The position numbers and the translations under genes were made by a program. From Bacillus sp. P14.5 (GTDB lineage Bacteria; Bacillota; Bacilli; Bacillales; Bacillaceae_B): 64,000 bases of DNA. How positions within the stretch are numbered: position 1 is the first letter of the stretch; each line of letters begins with the position of its first letter. The notes under the pieces were generated by a model. That model was given only the letters and a program-made list of their open reading frames with translations. It had not been told where the DNA came from and did not search any database. The stretch spans positions 16,264 through 80,263 of the forward strand of contig NZ_NIJF01000078.1 of NCBI RefSeq assembly GCF_003316765.1. Direction: 5' to 3'. This document shows, one piece after another, positions 39,295-48,762 of this stretch.

Positions 39295-40824
39295 TTACTC
39301 TATCCTTTTAAAATTCATTGTAATATCCGTTCTAAGTGCTTTCTCCAGATGCCTCTTTTGCTTCTCTGTCTGGTATTTCTCTGCAAGATAATCACCCTTG
39401 CAATGCGCAGAAACCTCCAAAGAGCAGCCTGATTTCGTGATATTCAGTTGTTTAACAATATTTCTTTTACTCGCATTCAGGCTGTAAACAAGCTTCAGGA
39501 CAGCCCCCATTTCTCTTATCTTCTTCATTTCCTCCTTAGTGAACCATTCCGAAAATAACTTGAGATATTGTTTAAGAGATAATTTATTTTTAAAAGAAGA
39601 AATGCTGGCAAGCTGAACTCTCTCTTTATGGAGAAAACCATTAATCGACCGGTTGGCCATGATATAGAAAGTATGCTGTGAACTTGAATCTGAATCAATA
39701 TATTCACCCAGATAATATAATGCTGCTCCATATTGAAGCATTTTCAGATCGCCTGATTCCAGATTCCAGTATCCCAAGTTTGAAAGCTGTTTCCAAAACT
39801 CTCCCGCCAAGAAGATCATTTGCTTAGAATGAGATTCATTAATATCGAACTCATGGCAAAGTTCCTTCATGCTCATCTCAATGACAGAGTCCCGGTTCAC
39901 AGCCTTTTCAACGCTCCCATTTGCCATCTCCAACACCAGGCCGTCCCTGAGCCCTTTGCGGCTGACCATAAAGTAAGGGGCTTGGGTATAGTCGAAAAGC
40001 TGATGAAACACCTCCGCAGCAGGCAGTATAATATCTGCCCTGTCTTTTGAAAGTCCTTCTACTTTTTCAATTTCTTGATAACTCAACGGGAAAAGCTGAT
40101 CACGAATGGATGAGATAGTATTCCCTGAGAGGATATACTGATGGACTCCTGCAATTTCATAGTCTCTCTGCTGCTGATCAATCTGAGCTAAATTCCTCGC
40201 ACTTCCTCCGACCCCAACTATAGGGACTCTCTTATTTTTCAGCCAAGGAAGCTTAGAAAATTCTCCTTGCAGAAATTGAATAAGATTTTTACGTTCCTCT
40301 TCTGTGATTGAATCTCCTTTAATGAACTGTTGTTTCAAGGAAACGACACCAAAAGGATAACTGTGGGACTCCTTAAGTTTTCTCTCTTCAAAAAAGGTGA
40401 TCTCCGTACTGCCTCCCCCAATATCAATTGTCAGGGCCGTTTCAGCAGGAGTACTTGAAATGACGGCAAGATACCCGTAAAAAGCCTCTTGCTCCTCTGA
40501 TAATATTTCTATATTCATTCCCGTTTCCCTCTTGACTGCAGAAATAATCTCTTCCCTGTTTCCTGCCTGCCTGATAGTGGCAGTTGCGACACATCGTGCT
40601 GCAGAAATCTCATGAAATTCCAGGATTTCACTGATGCTCTTCAGGACCTTGAGGAGTTTATCCAGACCCTCCTTGGATAGATTCATATCCTCTCCTAAAT
40701 AGGTCCTTAGCCTCGCTACTGCTTTAACATTTTCTATCTCTTTATATCTTCCATCCGGATAATGGCTGTATATAACCAGACGGATTGTATTGGAACCTAT
40801 ATCTACGATTGCACTTTTATTCAT
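39295..40824 (-). CDS. ppx: exopolyphosphatase / pppGpp phosphohydrolase (Ppx/GppA)
   Basis: 509 residues from the ATG at 40824 (AGGA 8 bases upstream); the open frame extends 64 codons further but without any site. The ASKHA ATPase-like fold has MNKSAIVDIGSNTIRLVIY and ALTIDIGGGSTEI phosphate-binding loops, over about 1-310, then a helical C-terminal HD-like domain. It removes terminal phosphates from polyphosphate or pppGpp. It precedes ppk by about 100 bases, forming a polyphosphate turnover operon. Confidence 0.9.
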   Translation of the reverse strand: MNKSAIVDIGSNTIRLVIYSHYPDGRYKEIENVKAVARLRTYLGEDMNLSKEGLDKLLKVLKSISEILEFHEISAARCVATATIRQAGNREEIISAVKRETGMNIEILSEEQEAFYGYLAVISSTPAETALTIDIGGGSTEITFFEERKLKESHSYPFGVVSLKQQFIKGDSITEEERKNLIQFLQGEFSKLPWLKNKRVPIVGVGGSARNLAQIDQQQRDYEIAGVHQYILSGNTISSIRDQLFPLSYQEIEKVEGLSKDRADIILPAAEVFHQLFDYTQAPYFMVSRKGLRDGLVLEMANGSVEKAVNRDSVIEMSMKELCHEFDINESHSKQMIFLAGEFWKQLSNLGYWNLESGDLKMLQYGAALYYLGEYIDSDSSSQHTFYIMANRSINGFLHKERVQLASISSFKNKLSLKQYLKLFSEWFTKEEMKKIREMGAVLKLVYSLNASKRNIVKQLNITKSGCSLEVSAHCKGDYLAEKYQTEKQKRHLEKALRTDITMNFKRIE

Positions 40825-41152
40825 TATCATCATCCTAATTAAAATTATAGTATTGCCGGTAGTAAGAAACGAGAGATTCCTTGTACCATTATGTACCATG
40901 TTCACTTTCTTCTTACTCAAATATTTTGAAATATTATGGTAAGCAAGAAATAAAATAGGTGCTGACTCCTCGTATCCAGCCGGCATTCGAGAACTGCCCT
41001 TCGAAAGGTATACCAAGCTTCATATTCTTTGCCTCTTTATTATTTACCTGCTTTGAAGATAAGTTAACCTTAAACTTTAACTTATCATGTGATAAGCTAA
41101 ATATATTGTTGTTCATCTGAACTCGCTTTATTTGATTTAGTTTTTTCCAAAC

Positions 41153-41181
41153 TTTTCAAACATAGAAATAAAAGGTATAAT
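41153..41181 (+). promoter_or_regulatory. probable sigma-A promoter of kre
   Basis: TTTTCA, 17-base spacer, consensus TATAAT. It ends 39 bases before the TTG start. Confidence 0.6.
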
Positions 41182-41220
41182 AGAATAAAACTATTCCACT
41201 TTAAGGAAGGAGTCAATATT

Positions 41221-41685
41221 TTGAGAAATTCCCATGATTCAACCCCTCATACTACTACAGTTAAAAGCCTCTCACAAGCTGTTTTCACGGTGAACCGCCA
41301 CGCCAAAACTGCTATCAATCCAAAGTATCTGTATTCTTTGAAAAAACAAGCTCTCCAAAAAATGATCAAAGAAGGCAAAGCCGTTAAAGTAGGATTGCAT
41401 TTTTCAAACAATCCACGGTACAGCCAGCAGCAGTCAGACGTTTTGGTTGATTGCGGTTTGTATACTTTCCATATCCCCCCTGCTAAATCCGATTTCGAAA
41501 ACCTCCCCCATCTTGGAACGCTGGATAAATCAACCCGAAATCCAAAATGCAGAATGAGCCTGGGGGAAGCCAAAGTGATTCTCGAAAAATATACAGGCAT
41601 AAAAGAAAAGAAAGAGCCTGTTCAAAGCGCTTACGGCCGGAGTTACCAGAAGCCTGTATTCAAAAAACTCGGTGATAGTTATTAA
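41221..41685 (+). CDS. kre: YkyB/Kre family protein
   Basis: 154 residues starting with TTG, 8 bases after AAGGAAGGAG. A basic, soluble protein with LSQAVFTVNRHAKTA, LKKQALQKMI, RYSQQQSDVLVDCGLYTFHIPP and LGTLDKSTRNPK blocks of the YkyB family. In B. subtilis this protein (Kre) affects competence by acting on comK expression; whether that applies here is inference. Neighbour of cheV as in B. subtilis. Confidence 0.87.
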   Translation: MRNSHDSTPHTTTVKSLSQAVFTVNRHAKTAINPKYLYSLKKQALQKMIKEGKAVKVGLHFSNNPRYSQQQSDVLVDCGLYTFHIPPAKSDFENLPHLGTLDKSTRNPKCRMSLGEAKVILEKYTGIKEKKEPVQSAYGRSYQKPVFKKLGDSY

Positions 41686-41689
41686 GAAC

Positions 41690-41758
41690 AAAAGCGAAAG
41701 CGCCCTGAACAGGCCCGACAGGCAAATGTTCCGAAGAGAAAAAAAGGCGGTCTTTCCT
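41690..41758 (+). repeat. partial copy of the AAGCGGAAGCGCC repeat
   Basis: AAAAGCGAAAGCGCCCTGAA, GACAGGCAAATGTTCCG and AAAGGCGGTCTTTCCTT match the tandem element at the right end of the window. The second half is missing, being replaced by the inverted-repeat arm. Confidence 0.6.
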
Positions 41759-41759
41759 T

Positions 41760-42081
41760 AACGGGTTCTGTTTATAAATAAAAAGGAGTGTCAAATCGCA
41801 TTGATTTTGACACTCTTTTTGTTGATTTAACGGTATTCTTGCTGGTGAATCTGTTCAATTGGTATTACAAAATGTACATTAAATAGTAAATGACAGAACT
41901 TTTTGTTCTTTAGTATTTGTGGCACAAATTCCTATACACTTTTCAATCCCAATATTAATATGAAGGAGAGTATTTTATTATAATAAATCTAGTAATTATT
42001 TGATTGGAACGGAAGGTGCGTGAACTCCTGCGGGACCAGCGGGACAGGTGAGACCCCGGAAGCAAGCTGAGGAGGCTCATC
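41760..42081 (+). repeat. left arm of a large inverted repeat
   Basis: It begins AACGGGTTCTGTTTA and includes the GAGTGTCAAATCGC...GACACTC hairpin, a 130-base A-T rich block (GACAGAACTTTTTG, CCTATACACTTTTCAATCCC) and then the 120-bp GC-rich element (42003-42081; GCGGGACAGGTGAGACCCC). The reverse complement, with scattered differences, is at 46475-46844. Further degraded fragments fill 42082-42470 (CGCGGAGTCGTACACCTGGA at about 42396). Confidence 0.75.
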
Positions 42082-42474
42082 CAGTTCCAGCGGCCAGCGA
42101 CTATCAGATTTCGGTCTCTCTCCTTGCTAATCTAGCTGCAAGGCCCAACGGCTAGCGTACTTCCCTGCCTCCTCCTTGCGATAAGTCAACATCAACAAAC
42201 TACGTTTGTTGTGTTTCCTTTATCTCATGCGGAGTCAGTCCAGTCCGTACGCCGCTGAGCGGGGCCTTTCCACTTTATATAGATAAGTCATCATCGAATC
42301 GCTTAAGCTCTTCGTGATTCCTTTATCTCATGCGTGAGCCCTTAAATCTGTACGTCGCTGAACAGCCGCTTCTGCTTTTGTTTCACCGCACTCCCCGCGG
42401 AGTCGTACACCTGGAGTGGAAGTCAACATACACTATGAAAAAAATCAACACTCTTTAACAGAGCCAAATAATTA

Positions 42475-42515
42475 ATAAGAAGCAAGGCTGAAAATCCAGC
42501 CTTGCTTCTTTTTAG
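42475..42515 (-). terminator. terminator of cheV
   Basis: AAGAAGCAAGGCTG and complement with a short loop; T-rich on the minus strand. Confidence 0.82.
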
Positions 42516-42535
42516 TCCGCACGCAAGAAACAGGT

Positions 42536-43441
42536 TTATAGTATATATTTGTCGATTTTTAAGACCAATTCATTTATTTGCGGTTTACTCACCTGATCTT
42601 CGGCTCCCACTCTTACACCCTTATGTTTTAAATCTTCGGTTATCAGCGAAGAAAAAATGATGACCGGCAGACTTTTTAACACTGCATGCTCTTTAATCCG
42701 AGTTGTAAGGTGGTGGCCGTCCATTTGCGGCATCTCGATATCAGTCAGAACCAGGTTGACTTCATCTTCAATATAGATGGCAGACGCAGCTATGGATTCG
42801 AGGTATTCATAAGCCTCTTTTCCATTTTCAAAAAACTCAACATTATCATAACCCGCTTCTGATAATGTATCACTTAATAATTTTCTTAGAAGTGGTGAAT
42901 CTTCCGCAGCAACAATCTTTTTCTCCGATCTGGTTCTCTTTCCTAATTTCTTTACTTGTTCAACCTGTATTCCAGAGTCAGGATTTATTTCTGCCATTAT
43001 GCTCTCAAAATCAAGAAGAAGAAGCATGTCTTCTCCCTTTTTGATGACTCCGATTACCTGAGATCCAGAACCCTGATACATAGTCGAAGGCTTTTCAATC
43101 TGCTCCCAGGAGATTCGGTGGATCTGAGTAACATTCTCCACATGGAAAACGACCCTTAGCTGATTGAATTCAGCCACTATGTATTTATCCTGTTTAACTG
43201 ATTGCCCATCCATAACACCCAGCGCTTTTCTCATATCAATGACCGGGAGGACTTCCCCTCTTAATTGAATAAGGCCTTCCATGAATTGATGTGCATGAGG
43301 TATTGGTGTCACAGGCAAGGGCTGAATGATTTCTTTCACTTTAATCACATTAATTCCGTATTTATTGCGGCCTACTTCGAATTCGACGATTTCTAATTCA
43401 TTGGTTCCTGATTCAAGCAGAATCCCTTTATCTTTATTCAT
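42536..43441 (-). CDS. cheV: chemotaxis coupling protein CheV
   Basis: 301 residues. A CheW-like domain (about 10-150; YGINVIKVKEIIQPLPVTPIP, LRGEVLPVIDMR) is fused to a response-regulator receiver domain (about 172-300) with the acidic pair VAAEDS, phospho-acceptor Asp in LVLTDIEMPQMDG and Lys in SKPQI. It couples receptors to CheA and adapts when phosphorylated. It has its own terminator and an AAAGGATG site. Confidence 0.95.
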   Translation of the reverse strand: MNKDKGILLESGTNELEIVEFEVGRNKYGINVIKVKEIIQPLPVTPIPHAHQFMEGLIQLRGEVLPVIDMRKALGVMDGQSVKQDKYIVAEFNQLRVVFHVENVTQIHRISWEQIEKPSTMYQGSGSQVIGVIKKGEDMLLLLDFESIMAEINPDSGIQVEQVKKLGKRTRSEKKIVAAEDSPLLRKLLSDTLSEAGYDNVEFFENGKEAYEYLESIAASAIYIEDEVNLVLTDIEMPQMDGHHLTTRIKEHAVLKSLPVIIFSSLITEDLKHKGVRVGAEDQVSKPQINELVLKIDKYIL

Positions 43442-43749
43442 ATTTCAGCATCCTTTCAATTTAGAGATACTGTCCAAGAGGGCAGATTGAACTCTGAGCC
43501 CATTTTTGCTTTTTTTTCAGCCTTTGAAAGGCAGTCTTCAAGCTTTTGTCACATGGCTGAATGATCCCTTGCAGTTGAAGCATGCCTCGGCAGCCAGTTC
43601 CTTATAAGAACCGTCTCAACTGCACGGAAATTCCACAAAACGATGATTCTCTCTATCTATATCGGCATTAATTATCCTTTTCTAAAGTGTCTAATAGCTT
43701 TTTTTCTCTCTGGAAATTTTAATTACCTAATAAACATTTCATTTCTCAA
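43442..43749. other. intergenic between corA and cheV
   Basis: Contains the cheV promoter region. No ORF, repeat or clear operator is recognised; degraded pyrimidine-rich sequence predominates. Confidence 0.3.
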
Positions 43750-43784
43750 TAAAAAGGACGGATTCCACTGTATTCCGTCCTAAG
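43750..43784 (-). terminator. terminator of corA
   Basis: AGGACGGA and complement, followed by five T on the minus strand. Confidence 0.7.
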
Positions 43785-43836
43785 AACTTTTCCTGTCCCT
43801 ATTTTCTCCATTAGAAGGTTCTTCACTTTAAGTGAA

Positions 43837-44832
43837 TTACTTCAGCCGTATTTTGCGGCGTTTCTTCCTTTTCTTTATACCAAAATGCAGCCAGCCGATT
43901 TTAACGAAGAACATGAACATTCCAAGCGCTATCAGACCCATTATTCCCAGAACAATGAAATAGCCGTTTCTTTCATCCAGTTCAGGCATATAGGCAAAGT
44001 TCATCCCATACAGGCCGGCAATGAACGTCAATGGCATAAATATAGTTGTAATGACAGTCAGAGTCATCATTATATTATTCATTTTATCTGAATTGATGGA
44101 AAGGTAATTATCACGGATATCGGAGGAAAATTCCCTGTATGACTCAAGCATTTCAACCAATTTTAATAAATGGTCATACACATCATTGTAATAAAGGTGA
44201 TGTTCTTTAAGAAAGTTTAACTTTCCATTATTTAAAATCCTGTACAGCAAGTCCCTCATTGGAACGAGTGATCTGCGGAGCTTAGACATGTCGTGCCTGA
44301 TATCGAAGAGGCGCTCCATGATTGCTGAAGTATTGGCATTCTCGAGTACATCCTCGATCTGGTTCAAGTTGTCTTCAATCTTGTATACCAGCGGAAAGAA
44401 ATCATCCACCATGGCATCTATAATTTCATGCATAATATTATAAGTAGTATATTTTCCGCTTTTCATTTCCCCTGCCTTTTTCCAAATACTATCCACTATT
44501 TCTACAGGCTGTTTATGGAAGGTGACAATGAACTGATCACTGACAAACATATTCACCTCATGAAAGTCGAGTGTCTTATGATCAATCGTATGCATCAGAA
44601 GGAAAAAATAGTGATCATAAAAATCCAGTTTAGGTCTTTCACTGAAATCTTCTATACAATCCTCTATGGCTAAAGGATGAAAGTGAAAAAATTCCTGAAG
44701 CTGATTGATCTCATTGCTGTCAGGCTGGGAAAAGTCGACCCAAAACCATTTATTGTCTTCTTTATTGACCTCTTTTAAGGGGAGGTCTCGTCTTACATCC
44801 CCATTTTTTTTAACTACTGTGGTTCTAATCAT
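43837..44832 (-). CDS. corA: CorA-type magnesium/divalent cation channel
   Basis: 331 residues from the ATG at 44832 (GGGGAG 6 bases upstream); an upstream ATG at 44874 has no site. The large cytoplasmic domain (1-265) contains the long pore-extending helix, followed by two membrane helices and the diagnostic YGMNF pore motif (IAGLYGMNFAYMPEL). The C-terminus is highly basic. It takes up magnesium as a pentamer. Confidence 0.93.
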   Translation of the reverse strand: MIRTTVVKKNGDVRRDLPLKEVNKEDNKWFWVDFSQPDSNEINQLQEFFHFHPLAIEDCIEDFSERPKLDFYDHYFFLLMHTIDHKTLDFHEVNMFVSDQFIVTFHKQPVEIVDSIWKKAGEMKSGKYTTYNIMHEIIDAMVDDFFPLVYKIEDNLNQIEDVLENANTSAIMERLFDIRHDMSKLRRSLVPMRDLLYRILNNGKLNFLKEHHLYYNDVYDHLLKLVEMLESYREFSSDIRDNYLSINSDKMNNIMMTLTVITTIFMPLTFIAGLYGMNFAYMPELDERNGYFIVLGIMGLIALGMFMFFVKIGWLHFGIKKRKKRRKIRLK

Positions 44833-44946
44833 ATCGTTCTCCCCAAACTCCATGTAATATATGAAAACCTTCATCTATACTTCTTAAATAACTTGCCCTT
44901 CGTGAGCGCGATCTATTGCTTACCTCAGTAAGTGTTCTGTTTTAAT

Positions 44947-45075
44947 GCTGCTCTTTTAAATATTTTGACTCTGTTAAAAAAATGGTTGTTTTTAAGGGTC
45001 TCACCTTTCCCAGAGGGGCTGCAGCGGAAATCCATTACTTTTAAAAACAGGCGCTATCCTTGCGAAAGAGCTTTT
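44947..45075. repeat. decayed composite repeat
   Basis: GCTCTTTTAAATATTTTG at the left and CTTGCGAAAGAGC at the right resemble the inverted ends of the composite repeats. Internal GGGTCTCACCTTTCCC and GCAGCGGAAATCCATT match pieces of the GC-rich element. Confidence 0.5.
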
Positions 45076-45176
45076 ATTTTTTACCCTTTTTAAAAACAAG
45101 GTAACCTTCAATTGTCGTTTTAATGCCGATTACATGGTAAAATATGAAACAAGTTAGAAAGAGAAGGTGTTAAATA

Positions 45177-46346
45177 ATGGACCATTTAATCAATAAACAA
45201 GTTCAAGATATCGAAATATCAGGCATCCGAAAGTTCTTCAATTTGGTCTCGGATATTGAAGATATGGTATCACTTACCCTTGGCCAGCCTGATTTTCCGA
45301 CTCCGGATCATGTCAAAGAGGCAGCCAATAAAGCTATTGATGAGGGATATACTAACTATACCCATAATGCTGGTTTCCATGAGTTAAGAGAAGCGGCTGC
45401 AGACTTTTACAGAACTAAATACAATGTTTCTTTCGACCCGGCTAATGAAGTAATCATTACAAATGGGGCCTCCCAGGGAATTGATTCAACTCTTAGAACT
45501 ATATTGAATTCAGGAGATGAAGTCATCCTGCCAGGGCCTGTGTATCCTGGATATGAACCAATCATCAAATTATGCGGGGCTTCACCAGTATTTGCCGATA
45601 CGGTATCAAATGGCTTCAAACTGGACGCCGGCGTCTTGCAAAAATACATAACACATAAAACGAAGTGCATCATTCTTCCGTATCCATCCAACCCAACCGG
45701 AGTAAGTCTGTCAGCCAGTGAATTAAAAGAAATTGCCAGCCTTATTAAAGGCAAGGACATATTTATCCTGGCAGATGAAATTTACAGCGAATTGACATAC
45801 GATCGGAATCATACTTCAATCTCTGAATTTCTTAAAGAACAGACTATCGTCATTAACGGCTTGTCTAAATCCCATTCCATGACCGGATGGAGAATAGGAA
45901 TGGTGTTTGCACCCGAAAATATTGCTAAACACATACTCAAAGTCCATCAATATAATGTGTCGTGCGCCTCCTCAATATCACAAAAAGCGGCATTTCAAGC
46001 TTTGACTAAGGGAATTAATGACTCCGATATAATGAGGGACGAATATAAAATCAGAAGGGATTTTGTTTCTGAAAAGTTAAAGGAAATGGGCTTCGAGGTA
46101 ATTCTTCCAGATGGAGCTTTTTACTTCTTCGTTAAAATTCCTGACTTCTTTAACACAGATTCATTTACTTTCGCTCTTACATTGGCTCAAAAATATAAAG
46201 CAGGTGTAGTTCCCGGAAATAGTTTTTCTTCATTCGGTGAAGGGTTTTTCCGCCTATCCTATGCGTGTTCGATGGAAGAACTGCAGAAAGGGATGAAGAG
46301 AATTCAAGCATATGTGCAAGATACAGAACCCTTTATAAAGAAGTAG
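45177..46346 (+). CDS. patA: N-acetyl-LL-diaminopimelate aminotransferase (PatA-like class I/II aminotransferase)
   Basis: 389 residues, fold type I PLP enzyme. The PLP lysine lies in INGLSKSHSMTGWRIG; TNGASQGID, YPSNPTG and LADEIYSEL supply phosphate, Asn and Asp contacts, and RLSYACS the substrate Arg. PatA performs the aminotransferase step between DapH and DapL in B. subtilis, and both of those genes are in this window. Position beside cheV and kre agrees. GAGAAGGTG precedes the ATG. Confidence 0.9.
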   Translation: MDHLINKQVQDIEISGIRKFFNLVSDIEDMVSLTLGQPDFPTPDHVKEAANKAIDEGYTNYTHNAGFHELREAAADFYRTKYNVSFDPANEVIITNGASQGIDSTLRTILNSGDEVILPGPVYPGYEPIIKLCGASPVFADTVSNGFKLDAGVLQKYITHKTKCIILPYPSNPTGVSLSASELKEIASLIKGKDIFILADEIYSELTYDRNHTSISEFLKEQTIVINGLSKSHSMTGWRIGMVFAPENIAKHILKVHQYNVSCASSISQKAAFQALTKGINDSDIMRDEYKIRRDFVSEKLKEMGFEVILPDGAFYFFVKIPDFFNTDSFTFALTLAQKYKAGVVPGNSFSSFGEGFFRLSYACSMEELQKGMKRIQAYVQDTEPFIKK

Positions 46347-46474
46347 TTGCTGCCCTCGACGATAAATAGAAAAGGACCAGGAAAGGTAACGAGTTCTGTC
46401 TTGAAGTACAAACTTCTAATTAGCCTAAGAAATGGTTGAGTTAATCTCACAAAAAGAATGTCTTTTGATTTCCA

Positions 46475-46844
46475 CTCCATGTGCGTGACTCCGCGGGGCG
46501 TGCGGTGAGCCTCCTCGGCTTCGCCTGTGGGGTCTCACCTGTCACGCTAGTCCCGCAGGAGGTCACGCACATTCCGTTCCAATCAAACCCTTGCTAGATT
46601 TTTTATAATTAACAGCTCTCCTTCATGTTAATATTGGGATTGAAAGTGTATAGGAAATTGTGTCACAAATTTTGAAGACCAAAAAGTTCTGTCATTTGCT
46701 ATTTAGGGTACAGTTTGCATTACCAATTGAACAGATTTACCAGCAAAATGCCGTCAAATCAACAAAAGAGTGTCAAAATCAATGCGATTTGACACTCCTT
46801 TTAATGTGTAATTGTTGATTTTGTTCTAGAAAACAGAACCCGTT
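46475..46844 (-). repeat. right arm of the large inverted repeat
   Basis: Reverse complement of 41760-42081 with substitutions and small gaps; it also contains a more complete 120-bp GC-rich element (46475-46590; CCTCCTCGGCTTCGCC, GTCTCACCTGTCACGC). The GAGTGTCAAAATCAATGCG hairpin is at 46764-46799. No transposase lies inside. Confidence 0.75.
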
Positions 46845-47061
46845 ACAGGAAAAAGCCCTTTTCTATTTCTTATTATAGCTGATGACCTTATGGCCGTAAT
46901 ATTTTGCCTTTACCTTTATAATACTTATTTTCGGCGGCATTTCTGATTTCAGAAATAAATTCGGAATCCATTTATTTATTATTATGCCCTGTATCCTTTT
47001 AACTTGTTACACCTATTGCTCGAACCTCCAGCAATAAAGACTATAGAGTATATGCCCCTGC

Positions 47062-47930
47062 TTATTCCTTCCATAACTTTATCAGTGCTTGTGTTCCATC
47101 ATTTTCAGCACCCGCTGAACTAAGTTCCTCATACAGCTCTTTCGCCAATGACAAACCAGGCAATGACAACCCCATCAATTCAGCTTCTTCGAGTGCAATT
47201 CCCATGTCTTTGATGAAGTGCTTAACATAGAAACCCGGCTCAAAGTCGCCTGCAACCATTCTTGGGGCTAAATTGGAAAGCGACCAGCTGCCTGCTGCTC
47301 CTCCTGAGATGGTCTTCAATACATCCTCAAGATCCAGCCCTGCTTTCTTTGCATATACAAGCGCTTCACATACCCCTATCATATTGCTGGCTATAGCGAT
47401 TTGATTAGCCATTTTGGTATGCTGCCCGGAACCAGCCCGTCCATGATATCTGATATTGGATCCAAACGCCTGCATGTAAGGGAGTGCTTTTTCATAAACA
47501 GCCTCATCTCCGCCCACCATGATGGAAAGTGTTCCATTCTTCGCCCCGGTGTCTCCTCCTGAAACCGGTGCATCAAGCGTATGTATACCTTCGGATTTAG
47601 CTCTATTATAAATCTCTTGAGCAAGCATAGGCTTTGAAGTAGTCATATCCACTGCTATCAATCCCTTTTTCCGTTTCGCAGAATACCTTTCTCTCCTAAG
47701 TAAATTTCCGAAACATCTTGAGGATAGCCGACAATCGAGAAGAGAATATCTACTGTGGAAGCTAATTCTGCTGGAGACTCACTCCACTCAGCTCCTGCAT
47801 TTAGAAGCTCTCCTGCTTTCTCTTTAGTTCTTGTATAAATAGATACGTTTCCATACTTCTGCAGGAGGTGAAAAGCCATGCTTTTTCCCATTACTCCTGT
47901 TCCAATGAATCCAACTTTCAACGTATTCAT
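47062..47930 (-). CDS. ykwC: NAD(P)-dependent beta-hydroxyacid dehydrogenase YkwC, frameshifted as given
   Basis: The frame breaks at the T5 tract 47666-47670 (...GILRNGK / [13 protein letters not shown]). One added base yields 289 residues, the family size. The start is the ATG at 47930 following AAGGGG. Features are the Rossmann motif [13 protein letters not shown], the substrate loop [14 protein letters not shown], and the catalytic Lys in GQHTKMANQ. The family includes 3-hydroxyisobutyrate and tartronate semialdehyde dehydrogenases; the substrate of YkwC is not settled. Confidence 0.82.
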
Positions 47931-48136
47931 ATTTACCATTCCCCTTCTTTTAGTGTACTGCTATTATAAAGAATTTTCTGTTTTAATAATACTTTATTGT
48001 TTGGCATATAAAATCAAAACCACCATTGAGGACTGGTGGTTTGCCCTGCGGCTTGAATCCTCTCTTACCAGCCTTGGCCAAAAAGGACCACTGATTGATT
48101 TTAAAAGCCATTTATCCTCAATGAAAAAACCTTAAG

Positions 48137-48267
48137 AAATAAGGGAAGAAATTCCGTTTATTTTAAAAAAAGCAACAGAAATAGCTAAATTAAGCGGAGA
48201 AATTCCGCTTATATACCCCAGATCGAATGCAGTTTCTCAGCTTAGCCGGAAAAATTCCGCTTAATTA
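48137..48267. repeat. array of three short hairpins, about 50-bp period
   Basis: Units are centred near 48150, 48200 and 48253: AAGGGAAGAAATTCCGTT, TTAAGCGGAGAAATTCCGCTTA (written as arms TTAAGCGGA/TTCCGCTTA) and TTAGCCGGAAAAATTCCGC. Spacers are A-T rich and unrelated. A second array of like architecture is at 51434-51620. Confidence 0.6.
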
Positions 48268-48417
48268 AGATTATTAATGTCCTTCACAGGCAAACCGCCT
48301 GCTTGAATGGTATTAAGCGTTAATGAAGCCTGCTTATCCCATCATGAAAGGAGATTTTCTATACTTCGCTATAAACTTGCTGGAACATTAGGCATAGCCA
48401 GGGGTTTTCAGAACCAT

Positions 48418-48449
48418 AAAAAAGAGGACCTGCTATGCAGGCCCTCAAA
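48418..48449 (-). terminator. strong orphan terminator
   Basis: GAGGACCTGC/GCAGGCCCTC stem with six T on the minus strand, not preceded by any recognised gene; see the possible short transcript 48418-48600. Confidence 0.65.
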
Positions 48450-48561
48450 GAAAAGGGGGTTGTAAAAAGAGAATCTCCAACTTTATGCTTAAATATAGAA
48501 TTCCCTCTTTCATAAAATATTAAACCTATTTCAAAAAAAATTTCCGAATTCACCTCTTTAA

Positions 48562-48577
48562 AAAAGCGCTTACATCA
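48562..48577. promoter_or_regulatory. cre-like site
   Basis: On the minus strand TGTAAGCGCTTTTT matches 12 of 14 positions of the CcpA operator pattern TGWAANCGNTNWCA as I read it. It lies just downstream of a TATAAA at a possible minus-strand promoter. Confidence 0.3.
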
Positions 48578-48639
48578 TTTATAATGATTAATGGCTGAAA
48601 GAACTAAAGCGGAAGCGCCCTGATTATAAGTTCCTAAGC

Positions 48640-48674
48640 AAAAAGAAAACCAGGTGCATGAACACCTGGTAAAT
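48640..48674 (-). terminator. terminator of ptsHI
   Basis: ACCAGGTG/CACCTGGT stem, 6-base loop, then TTTTCTTTTT on the minus strand. A fragment of the AAGCGGAAGCGCC repeat lies next to it at 48605-48620. Confidence 0.75.
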
Positions 48675-48762
48675 AGGGGAAATGAGAATGAAAAGGCTAA
48701 GTAAGTCTACCGCAGATGTACTACTTATATACCCTCATTTCTCCAAATGAATCGTTTTTTAT

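Noticed and set aside
48359..48553. 64-residue minus-strand ORF starting at GTG
   Set aside because: It passes through a strong terminator hairpin and lacks a properly spaced ribosome binding site; a non-coding transcript is more plausible.
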